DNA of 64,000 bases, from contig NZ_BCVI01000006.1 of NCBI RefSeq assembly GCF_001591665.1, forward strand, positions 231,875-295,874. The letters are read 5' to 3'. Made by a program: the position numbers and the translations under genes. This document shows, one piece after another, positions 7,809 to 17,153 of the stretch (positions are counted from its first letter, which is position 1; every line of letters starts with the position of its first letter). The stretch is from Neobacillus soli NBRC 102451. Lineage in GTDB: Bacteria; Bacillota; Bacilli; Bacillales; Cytobacillaceae. The notes under the pieces are model-generated. The model saw nothing but the letters and a program-made list of their open reading frames with translations. It ran no database searches and was not told the DNA's origin.

Positions 7809-8693
7809 ATGAAACTAGTAGGAACCGAAAGAGTAAAACGCGGAATGGCTGAAATGCAAAAAGGCGGCGTTATTATGGATGTCATTAATGCCGAGCAGGC
7901 AAAAATAGCGGAGGCTGCCGGTGCGGTTGCGGTTATGGCGTTGGAGCGGGTACCTTCCGATATTCGCGCAGCAGGGGGCGTTGCCAGGATGGCAGATCCT
8001 CGGATAATGGAAGAAGTAATGAACGCTGTAACCATTCCAGTAATGGCAAAAGCACGGATCGGCCACATTGTCGAAGCACGTGTATTGGAAGCAATGGGCG
8101 TCGATTACATAGATGAAAGTGAAGTATTAACGCCTGCGGATGAGGAATACCATTTATTAAAAAGCGACTATACCGTACCTTTTGTTTGCGGGTGCCGCGA
8201 TTTAGGGGAAGCTGCACGTCGTATTGGCGAAGGAGCATCGATGTTACGAACAAAGGGGGAGCCGGGAACCGGAAATATTGTCGAGGCAGTTCGTCATATT
8301 CGCAAAGTAAATGCCCAGGTAAGACGCGTTGTCGGTATGAATACGGATGAATTAATGACGGATGCAAAGAATTTAGGAGCACCATTTGAATTATTGCTGG
8401 AAATTAAAAAGTTGGGTAGGCTTCCTGTTGTCAATTTTGCTGCCGGCGGGGTGGCGACACCTGCAGATGCCGCTTTAATGATGGAACTTGGAGCTGATGG
8501 TGTATTTGTTGGATCAGGTATTTTCAAGTCCGATAATCCAGAAAAATTCGCACGGGCCATAGTAGAAGCAACAACAAACTACCGAGATTACAAATTGATT
8601 GCTGAAATTTCAAAAGAGCTGGGGACACCGATGAAAGGTATTGAAATTTCCACGCTGGATGCAAAAGACCGTATGCAGGAACGTGGTTGGTAA
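7809..8693 (+). CDS. pdxS: Pyridoxal 5'-phosphate synthase subunit PdxS
   Basis: The synthase of the deoxyxylulose-independent vitamin B6 pathway: it joins ribose 5-phosphate, glyceraldehyde 3-phosphate and ammonia into PLP. The 294-residue length equals that of the B. subtilis enzyme, with the highly conserved start [20 protein letters not shown], the phosphate-binding [12 protein letters not shown] segment and the lysines at about 81 and 149. GGAGG lies 7 nt upstream of the chosen ATG; an in-frame ATG at 7791 precedes the binding site and is rejected. pdxT starts one base after the stop codon, so the two subunits are translated together and form the usual 12+12 complex. Confidence 0.97.
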   Translation: MKLVGTERVKRGMAEMQKGGVIMDVINAEQAKIAEAAGAVAVMALERVPSDIRAAGGVARMADPRIMEEVMNAVTIPVMAKARIGHIVEARVLEAMGVDYIDESEVLTPADEEYHLLKSDYTVPFVCGCRDLGEAARRIGEGASMLRTKGEPGTGNIVEAVRHIRKVNAQVRRVVGMNTDELMTDAKNLGAPFELLLEIKKLGRLPVVNFAAGGVATPADAALMMELGADGVFVGSGIFKSDNPEKFARAIVEATTNYRDYKLIAEISKELGTPMKGIEISTLDAKDRMQERGW

Positions 8694-8694
8694 T

Positions 8695-9285
8695 ATGCTG
8701 AAAATTGGGGTACTTGCATTACAAGGTGCAGTCAGAGAGCATATAAGACAAATTGAAGAGCTTGGCTGTAGGGCCATTTCAGTTAAATCGGCTAAAGATC
8801 TAAAAGAATTGAATGGTCTTGTACTGCCTGGCGGAGAAAGTACAACAATGCGGAAACTGCTGGACCGATACGAGTTGCTTGAACCCATTCGTGCTTCAGC
8901 CGCCGGCGGAGTTCTGATGTTTGGAACATGTGCAGGCCTGATCTTACTGGCAAAAGAAATCGTTGGCTATGATACGCCACATCTGGGGGTGATGGACATC
9001 GTGGTCGAGCGGAATTCATTTGGTCGCCAAGTTGATAGTTTTGAAGCCGAGATGCGTATCAGTGGAGTAGGAGAGGATATTCCCGCTGTTTTCATTCGCG
9101 CGCCGCATATCGCGGCGGCAGGTGAGAATGTTGAAATTCTGGCAAAACATGAAGAGCGCATTGTTTTAGCGCGGTATGGTCAATTTTTGGGATGTTCCTT
9201 TCATCCGGAATTAACAGAGGATTTTAGAATTATGAAGTATTTTATTGAGATGGTGCGAGAGAATACAAATGTTTTAGCTCATTAG
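8695..9285 (+). CDS. pdxT: Pyridoxal 5'-phosphate synthase glutaminase subunit PdxT
   Basis: Class I glutamine amidotransferase (196 residues) that releases ammonia from glutamine and channels it to PdxS. Visible are the oxyanion segment LPGGESTTM, the nucleophile Cys79 in GTCAGL, and the His/Glu pair in SFHPEL near residue 170. The start ATG lies one base beyond the pdxS stop, so translation is probably coupled. A strong terminator follows. Confidence 0.97.
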   Translation: MLKIGVLALQGAVREHIRQIEELGCRAISVKSAKDLKELNGLVLPGGESTTMRKLLDRYELLEPIRASAAGGVLMFGTCAGLILLAKEIVGYDTPHLGVMDIVVERNSFGRQVDSFEAEMRISGVGEDIPAVFIRAPHIAAAGENVEILAKHEERIVLARYGQFLGCSFHPELTEDFRIMKYFIEMVRENTNVLAH

Positions 9286-9296
9286 GTGCTGAGGGG

Positions 9297-9333
9297 ACGC
9301 CGATTGGTATTAAAGACCAGTCGGCGTTTTTTT
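9297..9333 (+). terminator. Rho-independent terminator of pdxST
   Basis: ACGCCGATTGGT pairs with ACCAGTCGGCGT (one mismatch) and is followed by seven T. Confidence 0.9.
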
Positions 9334-9847
9334 GGGGTTAATTTGTGAAGCGTTAAGGGCTTCTTTTGTCGCTTACAGTCCGCAAGGAAATGGTTTCCTA
9401 AGCGGAAAATGTTGAAAAGAAGAAATATGAAGAAGGGAATTCAGAAACTTTATGGGAAGATCTCAACCTGAAGTAATTGACCATAATCAAGCTTTATTAA
9501 AAATAGCTGAATTTGCTGAAAGCAAAAAGTAGTCAGACATTTGTCGATATGTTAAAATAAAGTTACGCAAACAAACGTTCTGTAAAAAGGTATTTGATAA
9601 ATGAAAAGGGTGTGGTGGCTATTTCTCATTCACTTCTTTGGTATAATCGTTCAAAGGATTTTGCCTTTCAAACACTAAAAATCAATCTCATTCTTCAAAG
9701 AAAAACCCAAATTTTAGGTGCGGTATAAATGCGGACCATCTTTGTCTAGTCCAACCTCAATCACAAAGGACAAATATTTAAATCAGATGTATTGATTTTA
9801 GCAGTCGATAAAAATTTAATACGATATAAAATGGGGTGAAATATAGA
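9334..9847. other. Intergenic region with possible gene debris
   Basis: About 510 bp without a convincing gene, at the left edge of the HNH/XerS patch. A 26-codon frame (9452-9532) and a 37-codon frame (around 9614-9730) exist, but neither has a recognisable product and only weak ribosome binding sites. The region looks like decayed sequence. Confidence 0.4.
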
Positions 9848-10678
9848 ATGAGGAAGTTTACTTATGAAGAAGTGCAGTTAGCGTTTGAAGAAAGAGGTTA
9901 TCAATTGTTGGAGCAGGAATATGTCAGCACCCGTGTGAAAATGCGTTTTCGCTGCACAATTCATCCTAATGATGAACAGAGTACCACTCTTGATAATTTT
10001 TTAAGAGGAAAAACAGGCTGTGTATGTTGTTCTGGCAAAAAACATTCAATTGATGAAGTTAGAATAGAATTTGAAAAAAAAGGCTATCAACTATTAGAAA
10101 CTACATACATTAATAGTAGGACAAAAATGAGATATAAATGCCCGAAACATCCAGATAAAATTAACAAGATAGAATTTTATGCTTTACTTAATGGAAATAG
10201 TTGCCCGCAATGTTATAACGAGATTAAAAGTAAATGGTACAGTGGGAGGGAAAATCCTAATTGGAACGGCGGCATTACATCTCTAAACATAGCATTAAGA
10301 GAGAGTACAAAAAATTGGAAGTTTCAAACATTGATTAAATATGAGTATAGATGTGCGGTTACTGGTGAAAGAGCAAATGATCTGCAAATACATCATACCG
10401 AATCATTCGCTACTTTACGTGATGAGGTATTAAAAGAATTAAATTTTAACAAAAGAAAAAATAAAAAAGATTATACTAATGATGAATTGCAACTCATTTT
10501 TAGCAGATTAGAACAAAAACACGATGAAATTATTGGTATACCCCTAAGAAAACAAGTTCATATTTTGTTTCATAAAATATATGGTAGAAAAAATAATACG
10601 TTAGAACAGTTTCTTGAATTCAAGAGCCGCTGGGATAACAGGGAGTTTAATGAACAATTAGCGTTAGATTTATTTTAA
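9848..10678 (+). CDS. HNH endonuclease with duplicated zinc-binding N-terminus
   Basis: A 276-residue protein of homing-endonuclease type. Residues 1-128 are two tandem copies of a ~62-residue module (YEEVQLAFEERGYQLLEQEY... and HSIDEVRIEFEKKGYQLLET...), each ending in paired cysteines (CVCC, CPQC) and each with an inner Cys-x-x-His, so both probably bind zinc and DNA. The C-terminal part has RENPNWNGG, then an HNH core: YRCAVTGE, the LQIHH catalytic pair, and a later QVHILFHKIYG with a third histidine. Such free-standing proteins cleave DNA and spread their own gene, often in phage. The ATG at 9848 is preferred over an upstream GTG because GGGGTG then sits 9 nt upstream. It has no host-pathway neighbours and lies next to a recombinase gene. 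Confidence 0.75.
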   Translation: MRKFTYEEVQLAFEERGYQLLEQEYVSTRVKMRFRCTIHPNDEQSTTLDNFLRGKTGCVCCSGKKHSIDEVRIEFEKKGYQLLETTYINSRTKMRYKCPKHPDKINKIEFYALLNGNSCPQCYNEIKSKWYSGRENPNWNGGITSLNIALRESTKNWKFQTLIKYEYRCAVTGERANDLQIHHTESFATLRDEVLKELNFNKRKNKKDYTNDELQLIFSRLEQKHDEIIGIPLRKQVHILFHKIYGRKNNTLEQFLEFKSRWDNREFNEQLALDLF

Positions 10679-10695
10679 TTCTTTAATCTTAAACA

Positions 10696-10733
10696 TATAA
10701 ACTGCGTAAAATATAAATTTGACGCAGTTTATA
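10696..10733. repeat. 12-bp perfect inverted repeat upstream of xerS
   Basis: TATAAACTGCGT (10696-10707) and ACGCAGTTTATA (10722-10733) flank an AT-rich 14-bp spacer, 33 bp before the XerS start. It has no downstream T run, so it is not a standard terminator for the HNH gene. In streptococci the XerS target difSL lies beside xerS; this repeat has a longer spacer than classical dif sites (11-6-11), so it may instead be an operator or a cruciform. Confidence 0.55.
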
Positions 10734-10765
10734 CTATGAAGTAAAATATTGAAGGAGGTGTTAAT

Positions 10766-11851
10766 ATGGTGAATCAGGCAAAACAAGAAAAATTTAAAAA
10801 ACTTCAAGACTTGCTCCGGGAATTGCCGTGGTATGTTGAAGAATACATAAATCATAAATTACGAAATCTTTCGACCGCATCCCTGTATAATTACTGCCAT
10901 GATTACAAAATCTTTTTTAATTGGATGCTTAGTGAAGGCCTATTTGAAGGTAGAATTGACGATATTCCGTTAGATCGCCTAGAAAAATTGACTGTGATAG
11001 AGATTGATGCATTTCTTAACTTTTTGCACTACCAATTAAATAATAAAGAACTGACCGTAAATCGTAAATTATCCGCGTTAAAATCCTTGTTCAACTATCT
11101 TCAAAATATTGCTGAGACATCGGAATTAAAACCTTATATTAATCGGAATATCATGGCAAAAATTGATTTTAATGAAGTTAAAGAAAGCATGGAAACGAAG
11201 GCTACGAAAATGGAAGGAAAGATCCTGCTTGGGGATGAATACGAGAAATTCCGCTTATTTATTGCCAATGATTATGGTGAATTGAACAAAGAAAACAAGA
11301 GATTATCCTACTTTTATCAATTAAATAAAGAACGTGATACTGCAATTGTGTCTTTAATACTAGGATCTGGACTTCGCCTTTCAGAGCTGGTCGGAATTGA
11401 TTTGGATGATATTGATTATAACAAATATTGTGTACGAGTTATCCGCAAAGGAAATAAAGAACAATTCGTTTATTTTAGTCAAGTAGCTATGGCTGACCTC
11501 CAAGAATATTTAGCAGTCAGAACTGCAAAATACAATGTTGATAAAAATGAAAAGGCATTATTTGTTAGTGGACCAACAGGTCCTAAAGTAAAATCACGAA
11601 GATTAAAAGTTAGAGCAGTTGAAAACCTGATAGAAAAATATGCTACTGCATTTGGGAAACCCTCGTTATCCGTACATAAGCTGCGTCATTCATTTGCTAC
11701 CAGATACCATGCGGAAATCAATGATGTACCTAAATTAAGAAGGCAATTAGGGCATTCCTCGATTCAAACCACGATGATTTACACGCATATTAAGAATGAT
11801 GATCTAAAAATTGCTGTTGATAAGATGGATATGCCAAAAGAAGAAATGTAA
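10766..11851 (+). CDS. xerS: Tyrosine recombinase XerS
   Basis: A 361-residue site-specific recombinase. The SAM-like core-binding domain spans about 20-115 (PWYVEEYINHKLRNLSTASL), the catalytic domain about 150-350. The active-site residues are visible: Arg204 (GSGLRLSEL), His304 and Arg307 (HKLRH), His330 (LGHSS) and nucleophile Tyr339 (IYTH). Length and the N-terminal PWYVxEY pattern match XerS, the single-recombinase chromosome dimer resolution enzyme of streptococci, which also occurs in some Bacillaceae that have CodV/RipX as well. AAGGAGGTG precedes the ATG. Neighbouring HNH gene and repeats suggest a mobile-element origin or a hotspot around its target site. Confidence 0.85.
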   Translation: MVNQAKQEKFKKLQDLLRELPWYVEEYINHKLRNLSTASLYNYCHDYKIFFNWMLSEGLFEGRIDDIPLDRLEKLTVIEIDAFLNFLHYQLNNKELTVNRKLSALKSLFNYLQNIAETSELKPYINRNIMAKIDFNEVKESMETKATKMEGKILLGDEYEKFRLFIANDYGELNKENKRLSYFYQLNKERDTAIVSLILGSGLRLSELVGIDLDDIDYNKYCVRVIRKGNKEQFVYFSQVAMADLQEYLAVRTAKYNVDKNEKALFVSGPTGPKVKSRRLKVRAVENLIEKYATAFGKPSLSVHKLRHSFATRYHAEINDVPKLRRQLGHSSIQTTMIYTHIKNDDLKIAVDKMDMPKEEM

Positions 11852-11854
11852 AAA

Positions 11855-11886
11855 CACTGTCACCATCGTGGCAGTTTATTTTTATT
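11855..11886 (+). terminator. Terminator after xerS
   Basis: ACTGTCAC and GTGGCAGT pair with one G-U, followed by a T-rich tract. Confidence 0.7.
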
Positions 11887-12303
11887 TTATCAGTTTACAT
11901 AATATTATTATGTGTGGAAAAATCACTATTGTCTCAAATCGCAAGTATACTTAAGATAATGAGATATTGGAAAAATTTTAACTTTAATTGATTATTTGCT
12001 TCAAAGTTTCACAAATTGTTCCTCATTTTTAATGAGTGTTCAGGATCGGACTCCATCTGCCATATAAGTGCTCTAATCGGTTCATGATAATGCCTGACTT
12101 GAAAATGGATTTCGGGTTTTCTAATATTATTGTCAAAATGTCAACTTTTTAACGAAATGTCCCCCAACTATCTTTAATTAATTCCCACTTATTTCATAAT
12201 ACGATCCAAACCAGCACCAAATAACGAATGTGCTAGTGAAACCACATACCAGAATAGCGATAAGGATATCTCCCCTCCCTTCCGACCCGTGTTAAGCCCG
12301 CCT
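11887..12303. other. Intergenic region without recognisable genes
   Basis: About 420 bp of AT-rich DNA. I see no frame with a ribosome binding site, no RNA gene and no strong hairpin. It borders the 21-bp-period repeat. Confidence 0.5.
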
Positions 12304-12366
12304 CAATGGGCGAATTTAACATGTCAATGAGCGAATTTTAGGATCCAATGAGCGAATTATTGAAAA
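12304..12366. repeat. Three tandem copies of CAATGAGCGAATT at 21-bp period
   Basis: CAATGGGCGAATT at 12304-12316 and CAATGAGCGAATT at 12325-12337 and 12346-12358 are separated by exactly 21 bp start to start; the intervening 8 bp differ. The conserved core with variable filler and two-turn phasing is what one expects of protein-binding sites or a short dispersed repeat. It lies between terminators of xerS and the ABC exporter. Confidence 0.65.
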
Positions 12367-12412
12367 CACTATTATTGCTGCTATAAGCGGCGGCTAGATT
12401 GACAAATATGAC

Positions 12413-12450
12413 CAAATAAAAGAGCTTAGAAAGAGGAATTCCTTCTAAGC
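12413..12450 (-). terminator. Terminator of the yfiBC operon
   Basis: GCTTAGAA (12424-12431) and TTCTAAGC (12443-12450) pair perfectly; read on the minus strand the stem is followed by CTCTTTTATTT. Confidence 0.75.
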
Positions 12451-12499
12451 AATGGGTTGTTTGCAACTCATAAAATTTTAATAGATTCAGGGTCTTTTA

Positions 12500-14398
12500 C
12501 TACCCTTCATTTTTAATGTTTCCTCCGGTAAACTGGCTATTATACAAATCTGCATAAAAACCGCCTCTTTCTAGTAATTCCAGATGATTTCCTTTTTCGA
12601 TGACACTGCCATGATTCATTACAAGAATCAGATCAGCATCACGAATCGTTGAAAGCCGGTGGGCAATGACAAAGCTCGTGCGCCCTTTCATTAAATGATC
12701 CATTGCCTTTTGAATCTGAATCTCTGTCCGTGTGTCAACACTGCTTGTCGCTTCATCGAGAATTAATATCGCCGGGTTGGCCAGAATCGCCCTCGCAATC
12801 GTTAGCAATTGCTTTTGACCCTGTGATATGTTGGAAGCTTCCTCGTTCAAAATGGTGTCATATCCGTCAGGTAGTGTTCGAATGAAATGGTCAGCATTAG
12901 CTGCTATAGACGCGGCGACAATTTCTTCCTCTGAAGCGCCTTCCCTGCCATAGGCAATATTATCACGAATCGTACTATTGAAAAGCCATGTGTCCTGCAG
13001 CACCATTCCAAACAAGCCTCTGAGATGCTCTCTTTTTAAATCTCTAGTCTCAATTCCATCAATGAAAATGTTCCCCGAATTGATTTCATAGAAACGCATC
13101 AATAAATTAATGAGAGTCGTTTTACCAGCACCTGTTGGACCGACAATCGCTACCTTCTGCCCTGGTTTTACGTCGATATTCATGTCGGTGATTAATAATT
13201 CGTTTTCCTCATAACCGAAGGAAACATGATCGAAGGTTACTTCTCCCTTTGGATCAACAATCTCCTTCGCAGCAACTGCTTCAGGAACCTCATCTGTTTC
13301 ATCCAATATTTCAAAAACGCGTTCTGCACTGGCAATAGTTGACTGAATTACGTTTGCGATAGATGCTGTTTGTGCAATTGGTTGAGAAAATTGCCTTGCA
13401 TATTGGATAAATGCCTGAATATCACCAATTTTAATCGCGTTTTTTGTCACTAATATACCGCCAACAACTGAGATAAGGACATAGCCAATATTATTAATAA
13501 ACGACATTAATGGCATGATCATCCCGGAAACGAATTGGGCCTTCCAGCCTGATTGGAATAACGTTTCATTGATTTCCTCGAATTGCTCAATTGATTTCTG
13601 CTCATGTCCAAATACTTTGATGACCTTATGACCCGTATACATTTCTTCGACATGCCCGTTTAACTGGCCAAGTGATTTTTGCTGTCCTTTAAAAAACTGT
13701 TGTGACTTCTTGGCGATTTTTGCAATCGCTACACCGCTAAGTGGCAGTGTCAAGATGACAATGAGTGTCATTAATGGACTAATGGATAGCATCATGACAA
13801 TAACGCCAATGATCGTAACAACTGATGTAATCAGCTGGGTTAAGCTTTGCTGCAAGGTCGTGCTGATATTATCGACATCATTTACCGCACGGCTGAGAAT
13901 TTCACCATGTGTACGCGAATCAAAGTACTTTAGCGGCAGCCGGTTTAGTTTTACCTCGACTTCTTTACGCAGATTGTAGACCGTCTTTTGCGCTACCCCG
14001 GCCATAATATACCCTTGTAAATAAGCAAATATCGCACTAATAATATAAAGTCCAATTAGTAAAATAATTATTTGACCGATGTAGTCAAAGTCTATTTTTG
14101 CTCCGGGAACACCCTTAAGCTTCATCATCAAACCTTCAAACAGCTTGGTTGTTGCATGGCCCATAATTTTCGGGCTGACAATCGAAAACACGGTACTGAT
14201 GATCGCTGTAATTAAAACAGCAAATAGCTGTAATTTATACGGTTTTAAATAGCTTATCAGTCTTTTTAATGTTCCTTTAAAATCCTTGGCTTTTTGAACA
14301 GGCATGCCCATGCCCATTGGGCCAAATCCCCCGCCGGGTCCACCTTTCCGCACACCCTCTTTTTGTTCATGTCTTTGGTTATTAGAATCTTTACTCAT
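12500..14398 (-). CDS. yfiC: ABC exporter half-transporter, canonical subunit (YfiC-like)
   Basis: A 632-residue type IV exporter: a glycine/methionine-rich cytoplasmic N-terminus (about 1-40), six transmembrane helices (about 55-340) and a C-terminal ATPase with Walker A GPTGAGKTT, signature SQGQKQ and Walker B ILILDEATSS, so the catalytic glutamate is present. Its gene overlaps the upstream yfiB by 4 bp (ATGA), so both are translated together and should form a heterodimer like BmrCD or TmrAB, exporting drugs or lipids. The GGPGGGFGPMGMGMP stretch near the start is typical of this subfamily. Substrate cannot be read from sequence. Confidence 0.9.
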   Translation of the reverse strand: MSKDSNNQRHEQKEGVRKGGPGGGFGPMGMGMPVQKAKDFKGTLKRLISYLKPYKLQLFAVLITAIISTVFSIVSPKIMGHATTKLFEGLMMKLKGVPGAKIDFDYIGQIIILLIGLYIISAIFAYLQGYIMAGVAQKTVYNLRKEVEVKLNRLPLKYFDSRTHGEILSRAVNDVDNISTTLQQSLTQLITSVVTIIGVIVMMLSISPLMTLIVILTLPLSGVAIAKIAKKSQQFFKGQQKSLGQLNGHVEEMYTGHKVIKVFGHEQKSIEQFEEINETLFQSGWKAQFVSGMIMPLMSFINNIGYVLISVVGGILVTKNAIKIGDIQAFIQYARQFSQPIAQTASIANVIQSTIASAERVFEILDETDEVPEAVAAKEIVDPKGEVTFDHVSFGYEENELLITDMNIDVKPGQKVAIVGPTGAGKTTLINLLMRFYEINSGNIFIDGIETRDLKREHLRGLFGMVLQDTWLFNSTIRDNIAYGREGASEEEIVAASIAANADHFIRTLPDGYDTILNEEASNISQGQKQLLTIARAILANPAILILDEATSSVDTRTEIQIQKAMDHLMKGRTSFVIAHRLSTIRDADLILVMNHGSVIEKGNHLELLERGGFYADLYNSQFTGGNIKNEG

Positions 14399-16122
14399 GC
14401 GATTTCCTCCTCTGACAGCTGTGACATGACAATCTCGCGATAAACCGCACTCGATTCCATCAGTTCCTTATGGTTGCCAATTCCCGTGATTTCCCCATTA
14501 TCTAAGACAAGAATCTGATCTGCATCGATAATTGTACTCACTCGTTGTGCCACGATAAGTACAGTTGAATCAACCGTTTCCCCTTTTAATGCGGCACGAA
14601 GCTTGGCATCTGTTTTAAAATCCAATGCAGAAAAGCTGTCATCAAATATATAAATTTCCGGCTTCCGAACGAGCGCTCGGGCAATAGACAATCGCTGCTT
14701 TTGCCCACCAGAAACATTTGTTCCCCCTTGGGCAATCGTGGCATCAAAACCATCAGGCATGCCAGAAATAAACTCATTTGCTTGGGCAATTTCAGCAGCA
14801 TGCTTCACTTCTTCATCGGTAGCATCCTCTTTGCCGTAGCGGATATTTTCCGCAATCGTCCCAGTAAATAGAACTGCTTGCTGAGGAACAAAGCCTATCT
14901 TTTCTCTAAGCTGCTCTTGCGTCATTTCACGAACATCGACACCGTCAACAAGGACATTCCCGCTGTCTACATCATAAAAACGCGGGATTAAATTAATGAG
15001 GGTCGATTTTCCGGAACCGGTTCCACCAATAATGGCCGTTACCTCACCGGGATTCATGGAAAACGAAATATTTGAAATCGCCGGCATTTCAGCTCCAGGA
15101 TAGCTAAAGGTTACATTTCTAAATTCTACCTGCCCTCTTGTACCTTTTCCTGAAACAGGCTTAGCCGGATTCTTGATGTCTGCCACAGTCTCAATGACTT
15201 CGTTAATTCTAACAGCAGAAACGGATGCTCTTGGAATCATCACGAACATCATTGATAACATGATGAACGAGAACATAATTTGCATCGCATATTGAATAAA
15301 TGCCATCATATCGCCGACCTGCATATGACCATTGCTAATACGAATCCCGCCAAACCAAATAATCGCAACAGTAGAAAGGTTTAGAACGACCATCATAATC
15401 GGCATCATTGCTGCCATTAATTTATTTACTTTAATAGCTGTTTGCGTTAAATCCCAGTTTGCTGCGTCGAATCGTTTTTTCTCATGCTCGACACGATTAA
15501 ATGAACGAATAACACGAATACCCGTTAAATTTTCTCTTAACACACGATTTAGATTATCCAATTTTACTTGCATCGCTTTAAAAAGCGGTATTCCTTTTTT
15601 GGCGATAATCACAATGGCAAGCACTAGAACGGGTAATGCCACGGCAAGAACTAAGGTTAATTTGGAATCTTTGGAATAAGCCATGATGATGCCGCCAATA
15701 CACATCATCGGGGCCATAGCCATCATTCGCAGCATCATCACTAGTACCTGCTGGATTTGAGTAATATCATTGGTTGTTCTAGTGATTAAAGAGGCAGTTC
15801 CAAGTTTATCGAATTCATGTAACGAAAAGTCACCAACATGGGAAAAAACCTTGGTACGCAACAATTTACCGAAACCCGATGCTGCTTTTGCTGAATAAAA
15901 ACTGGCAGCAATCGAACAAACCATCCCGCCAGCCGCTACGAGTAGCATAAAACCGCCGATTTTCCAAATGTAGTCCGTATCACCTGTCACCACTCCCTTG
16001 TCAACAATATCGGCCATCAATGTTGGTAAATAAAGTTCTGATAATGACTGAAGGAGGACAAGCGCTAAAACAAGGTAAATGGGGATTTGAAAGGGTTTTA
16101 AGTATTTGATCAATTTAGTCAA
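14395..16122 (-). CDS. yfiB: ABC exporter half-transporter, degenerate-site subunit (YfiB-like)
   Basis: A 575-residue partner of YfiC: six membrane helices in the first ~310 residues, then an ATPase with Walker A GGTGSGKST, a full signature VSGGQKQR and Walker B IYIFDDSFSAL. The catalytic glutamate after the Walker B aspartate is replaced by aspartate, the hallmark of the degenerate site in heterodimeric exporters; the complementary D-loop/H-loop change (VAQRVS instead of IAHRLS) supports this. It is the first gene of the pair. No regulator or leader peptide such as BmrB is seen upstream. Confidence 0.9.
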   Translation of the reverse strand: MTKLIKYLKPFQIPIYLVLALVLLQSLSELYLPTLMADIVDKGVVTGDTDYIWKIGGFMLLVAAGGMVCSIAASFYSAKAASGFGKLLRTKVFSHVGDFSLHEFDKLGTASLITRTTNDITQIQQVLVMMLRMMAMAPMMCIGGIIMAYSKDSKLTLVLAVALPVLVLAIVIIAKKGIPLFKAMQVKLDNLNRVLRENLTGIRVIRSFNRVEHEKKRFDAANWDLTQTAIKVNKLMAAMMPIMMVVLNLSTVAIIWFGGIRISNGHMQVGDMMAFIQYAMQIMFSFIMLSMMFVMIPRASVSAVRINEVIETVADIKNPAKPVSGKGTRGQVEFRNVTFSYPGAEMPAISNISFSMNPGEVTAIIGGTGSGKSTLINLIPRFYDVDSGNVLVDGVDVREMTQEQLREKIGFVPQQAVLFTGTIAENIRYGKEDATDEEVKHAAEIAQANEFISGMPDGFDATIAQGGTNVSGGQKQRLSIARALVRKPEIYIFDDSFSALDFKTDAKLRAALKGETVDSTVLIVAQRVSTIIDADQILVLDNGEITGIGNHKELMESSAVYREIVMSQLSEEEIA

Positions 16123-16235
16123 GATGCTTCAACTCCGTTTTTAATTGTTTAAGAGTAAACTATACAATATAATTATGAACTAAATATGAACATTAAACTA
16201 GCTACTACTACCAAATACCTCGAGTGAAATTCATT

Positions 16236-16272
16236 AAAAAACACATCCATTTTTATAAAAATGGATGTGTTT
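16236..16272 (-). terminator. Terminator of the secreted-protein gene
   Basis: AAACACATCCATTTTT and AAAAATGGATGTGTTT form a near-perfect 15-bp stem; on the minus strand a T run follows. Confidence 0.85.
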
Positions 16273-16295
16273 GCTCGGTTTCTTATGGCGTAGCA

Positions 16296-17054
16296 TTACT
16301 GAGCTCTTTCCTGCCTAACTTCGGTACTAAAAAGGTTCCAATGACCATTTTCATAATTCCAGGTCGATTCAACTAACGCAATCGTATCGGCATTAGCAAT
16401 TCCTGTTATTCTTTGAAGACCTTTTAAGCCCAATTTTTCATTTTCTAATTGAATTGGCTGCAGGCTGCTATACGGGTTCACCGTTAATTCCATAGGCTCA
16501 TTCAACTTTCCCTTATAGTAAAGACCTAGTTTTTTATAATAGTTCTTCCGATCCTTTAGATCAAATAAATAGGTCTTCCCTATTTCCGTCAATTTTATTT
16601 CTGCTTTATAACCATCTGAAAATTTACTTTCCATTTCCAGCGGTTCGGGAACGTGTAACTCCGTGTGGACAAAATTCTTTAAAGAAAATAACGAGTTGAT
16701 GGTAATTCCTCCGCTCCCTCCTGTCAAAACACAGGTAAATATATCCTTCACACCATCATGATTTAAGTCCCTAAGCTGAAGGGCCGCTTTCGCCCCGCTT
16801 TCTAACGGAAAGGTATAGGTTTTACCATTAGATGCTGCCACTTTAATAAATATCTTCTTCAAAAAAGATTCTTTGCCCTGATAGGGGACACCCTGTAGAA
16901 GGATGTGCTCCGCTCTTCCGTCGCCTGTTATATCTGCTTCCTCTTTTGAAATGATGATTGTTGAATCATTTTTTTCAATGGCGTACACACCTGTGATTGC
17001 GGTAAGTGACATAAGAAAAAATGAAACAATAACCAACAGCATCTCTTTTTTCAT
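16296..17054 (-). CDS. Secreted protein with FG-GAP/VCBS-like calcium-binding repeats
   Basis: A 252-residue protein with signal peptide MKKEMLLVIVSFFLMSLTAI and cleavage near VYA. Two Asp-rich loops, DITGDGRAEHI and DLNHDGVKDIF, are the Dx[DN]xDG calcium-binding pattern of FG-GAP/dockerin-like repeats. The start is the ATG with GGAGGGG 6 nt upstream; the in-frame ATG 15 nt earlier lies within that site. No catalytic motif is visible and I do not know its function; a wall- or medium-located structural role is possible. It stands alone between terminators, downstream of and convergent with nothing. Confidence 0.7.
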   Translation of the reverse strand: MKKEMLLVIVSFFLMSLTAITGVYAIEKNDSTIIISKEEADITGDGRAEHILLQGVPYQGKESFLKKIFIKVAASNGKTYTFPLESGAKAALQLRDLNHDGVKDIFTCVLTGGSGGITINSLFSLKNFVHTELHVPEPLEMESKFSDGYKAEIKLTEIGKTYLFDLKDRKNYYKKLGLYYKGKLNEPMELTVNPYSSLQPIQLENEKLGLKGLQRITGIANADTIALVESTWNYENGHWNLFSTEVRQERAQ

Positions 17055-17110
17055 CAGTTTCCCCTCCATACTCTGTTGCTAGCTAGTATGTCCATTAATG
17101 GTAAAAAGAT

Positions 17111-17142
17111 GAAAAAAAGACTCCCTATTTTCTAGAGAGTCT
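17111..17142 (-). terminator. Terminator of parEC
   Basis: AGACTC (17118-17123) and GAGTCT (17137-17142), extended inside by CTA/TAG pairs, followed on the minus strand by seven T. Confidence 0.75.
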
Positions 17143-17153
17143 CATTCAAAAAT

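Noticed and set aside
7933..8385. A 150-codon minus-strand frame inside pdxS
   Set aside because: It lies wholly antisense to a strongly conserved gene and has low-complexity composition; a shadow frame.
9568..9581. Possible LexA box CAAAC-N4-GTTCT
   Set aside because: Two mismatches from the Bacillus SOS consensus and no damage-response gene follows.
9614..9730. A 37-codon GTG frame upstream of the HNH gene
   Set aside because: Weak ribosome binding site, no recognisable product, in decayed sequence.
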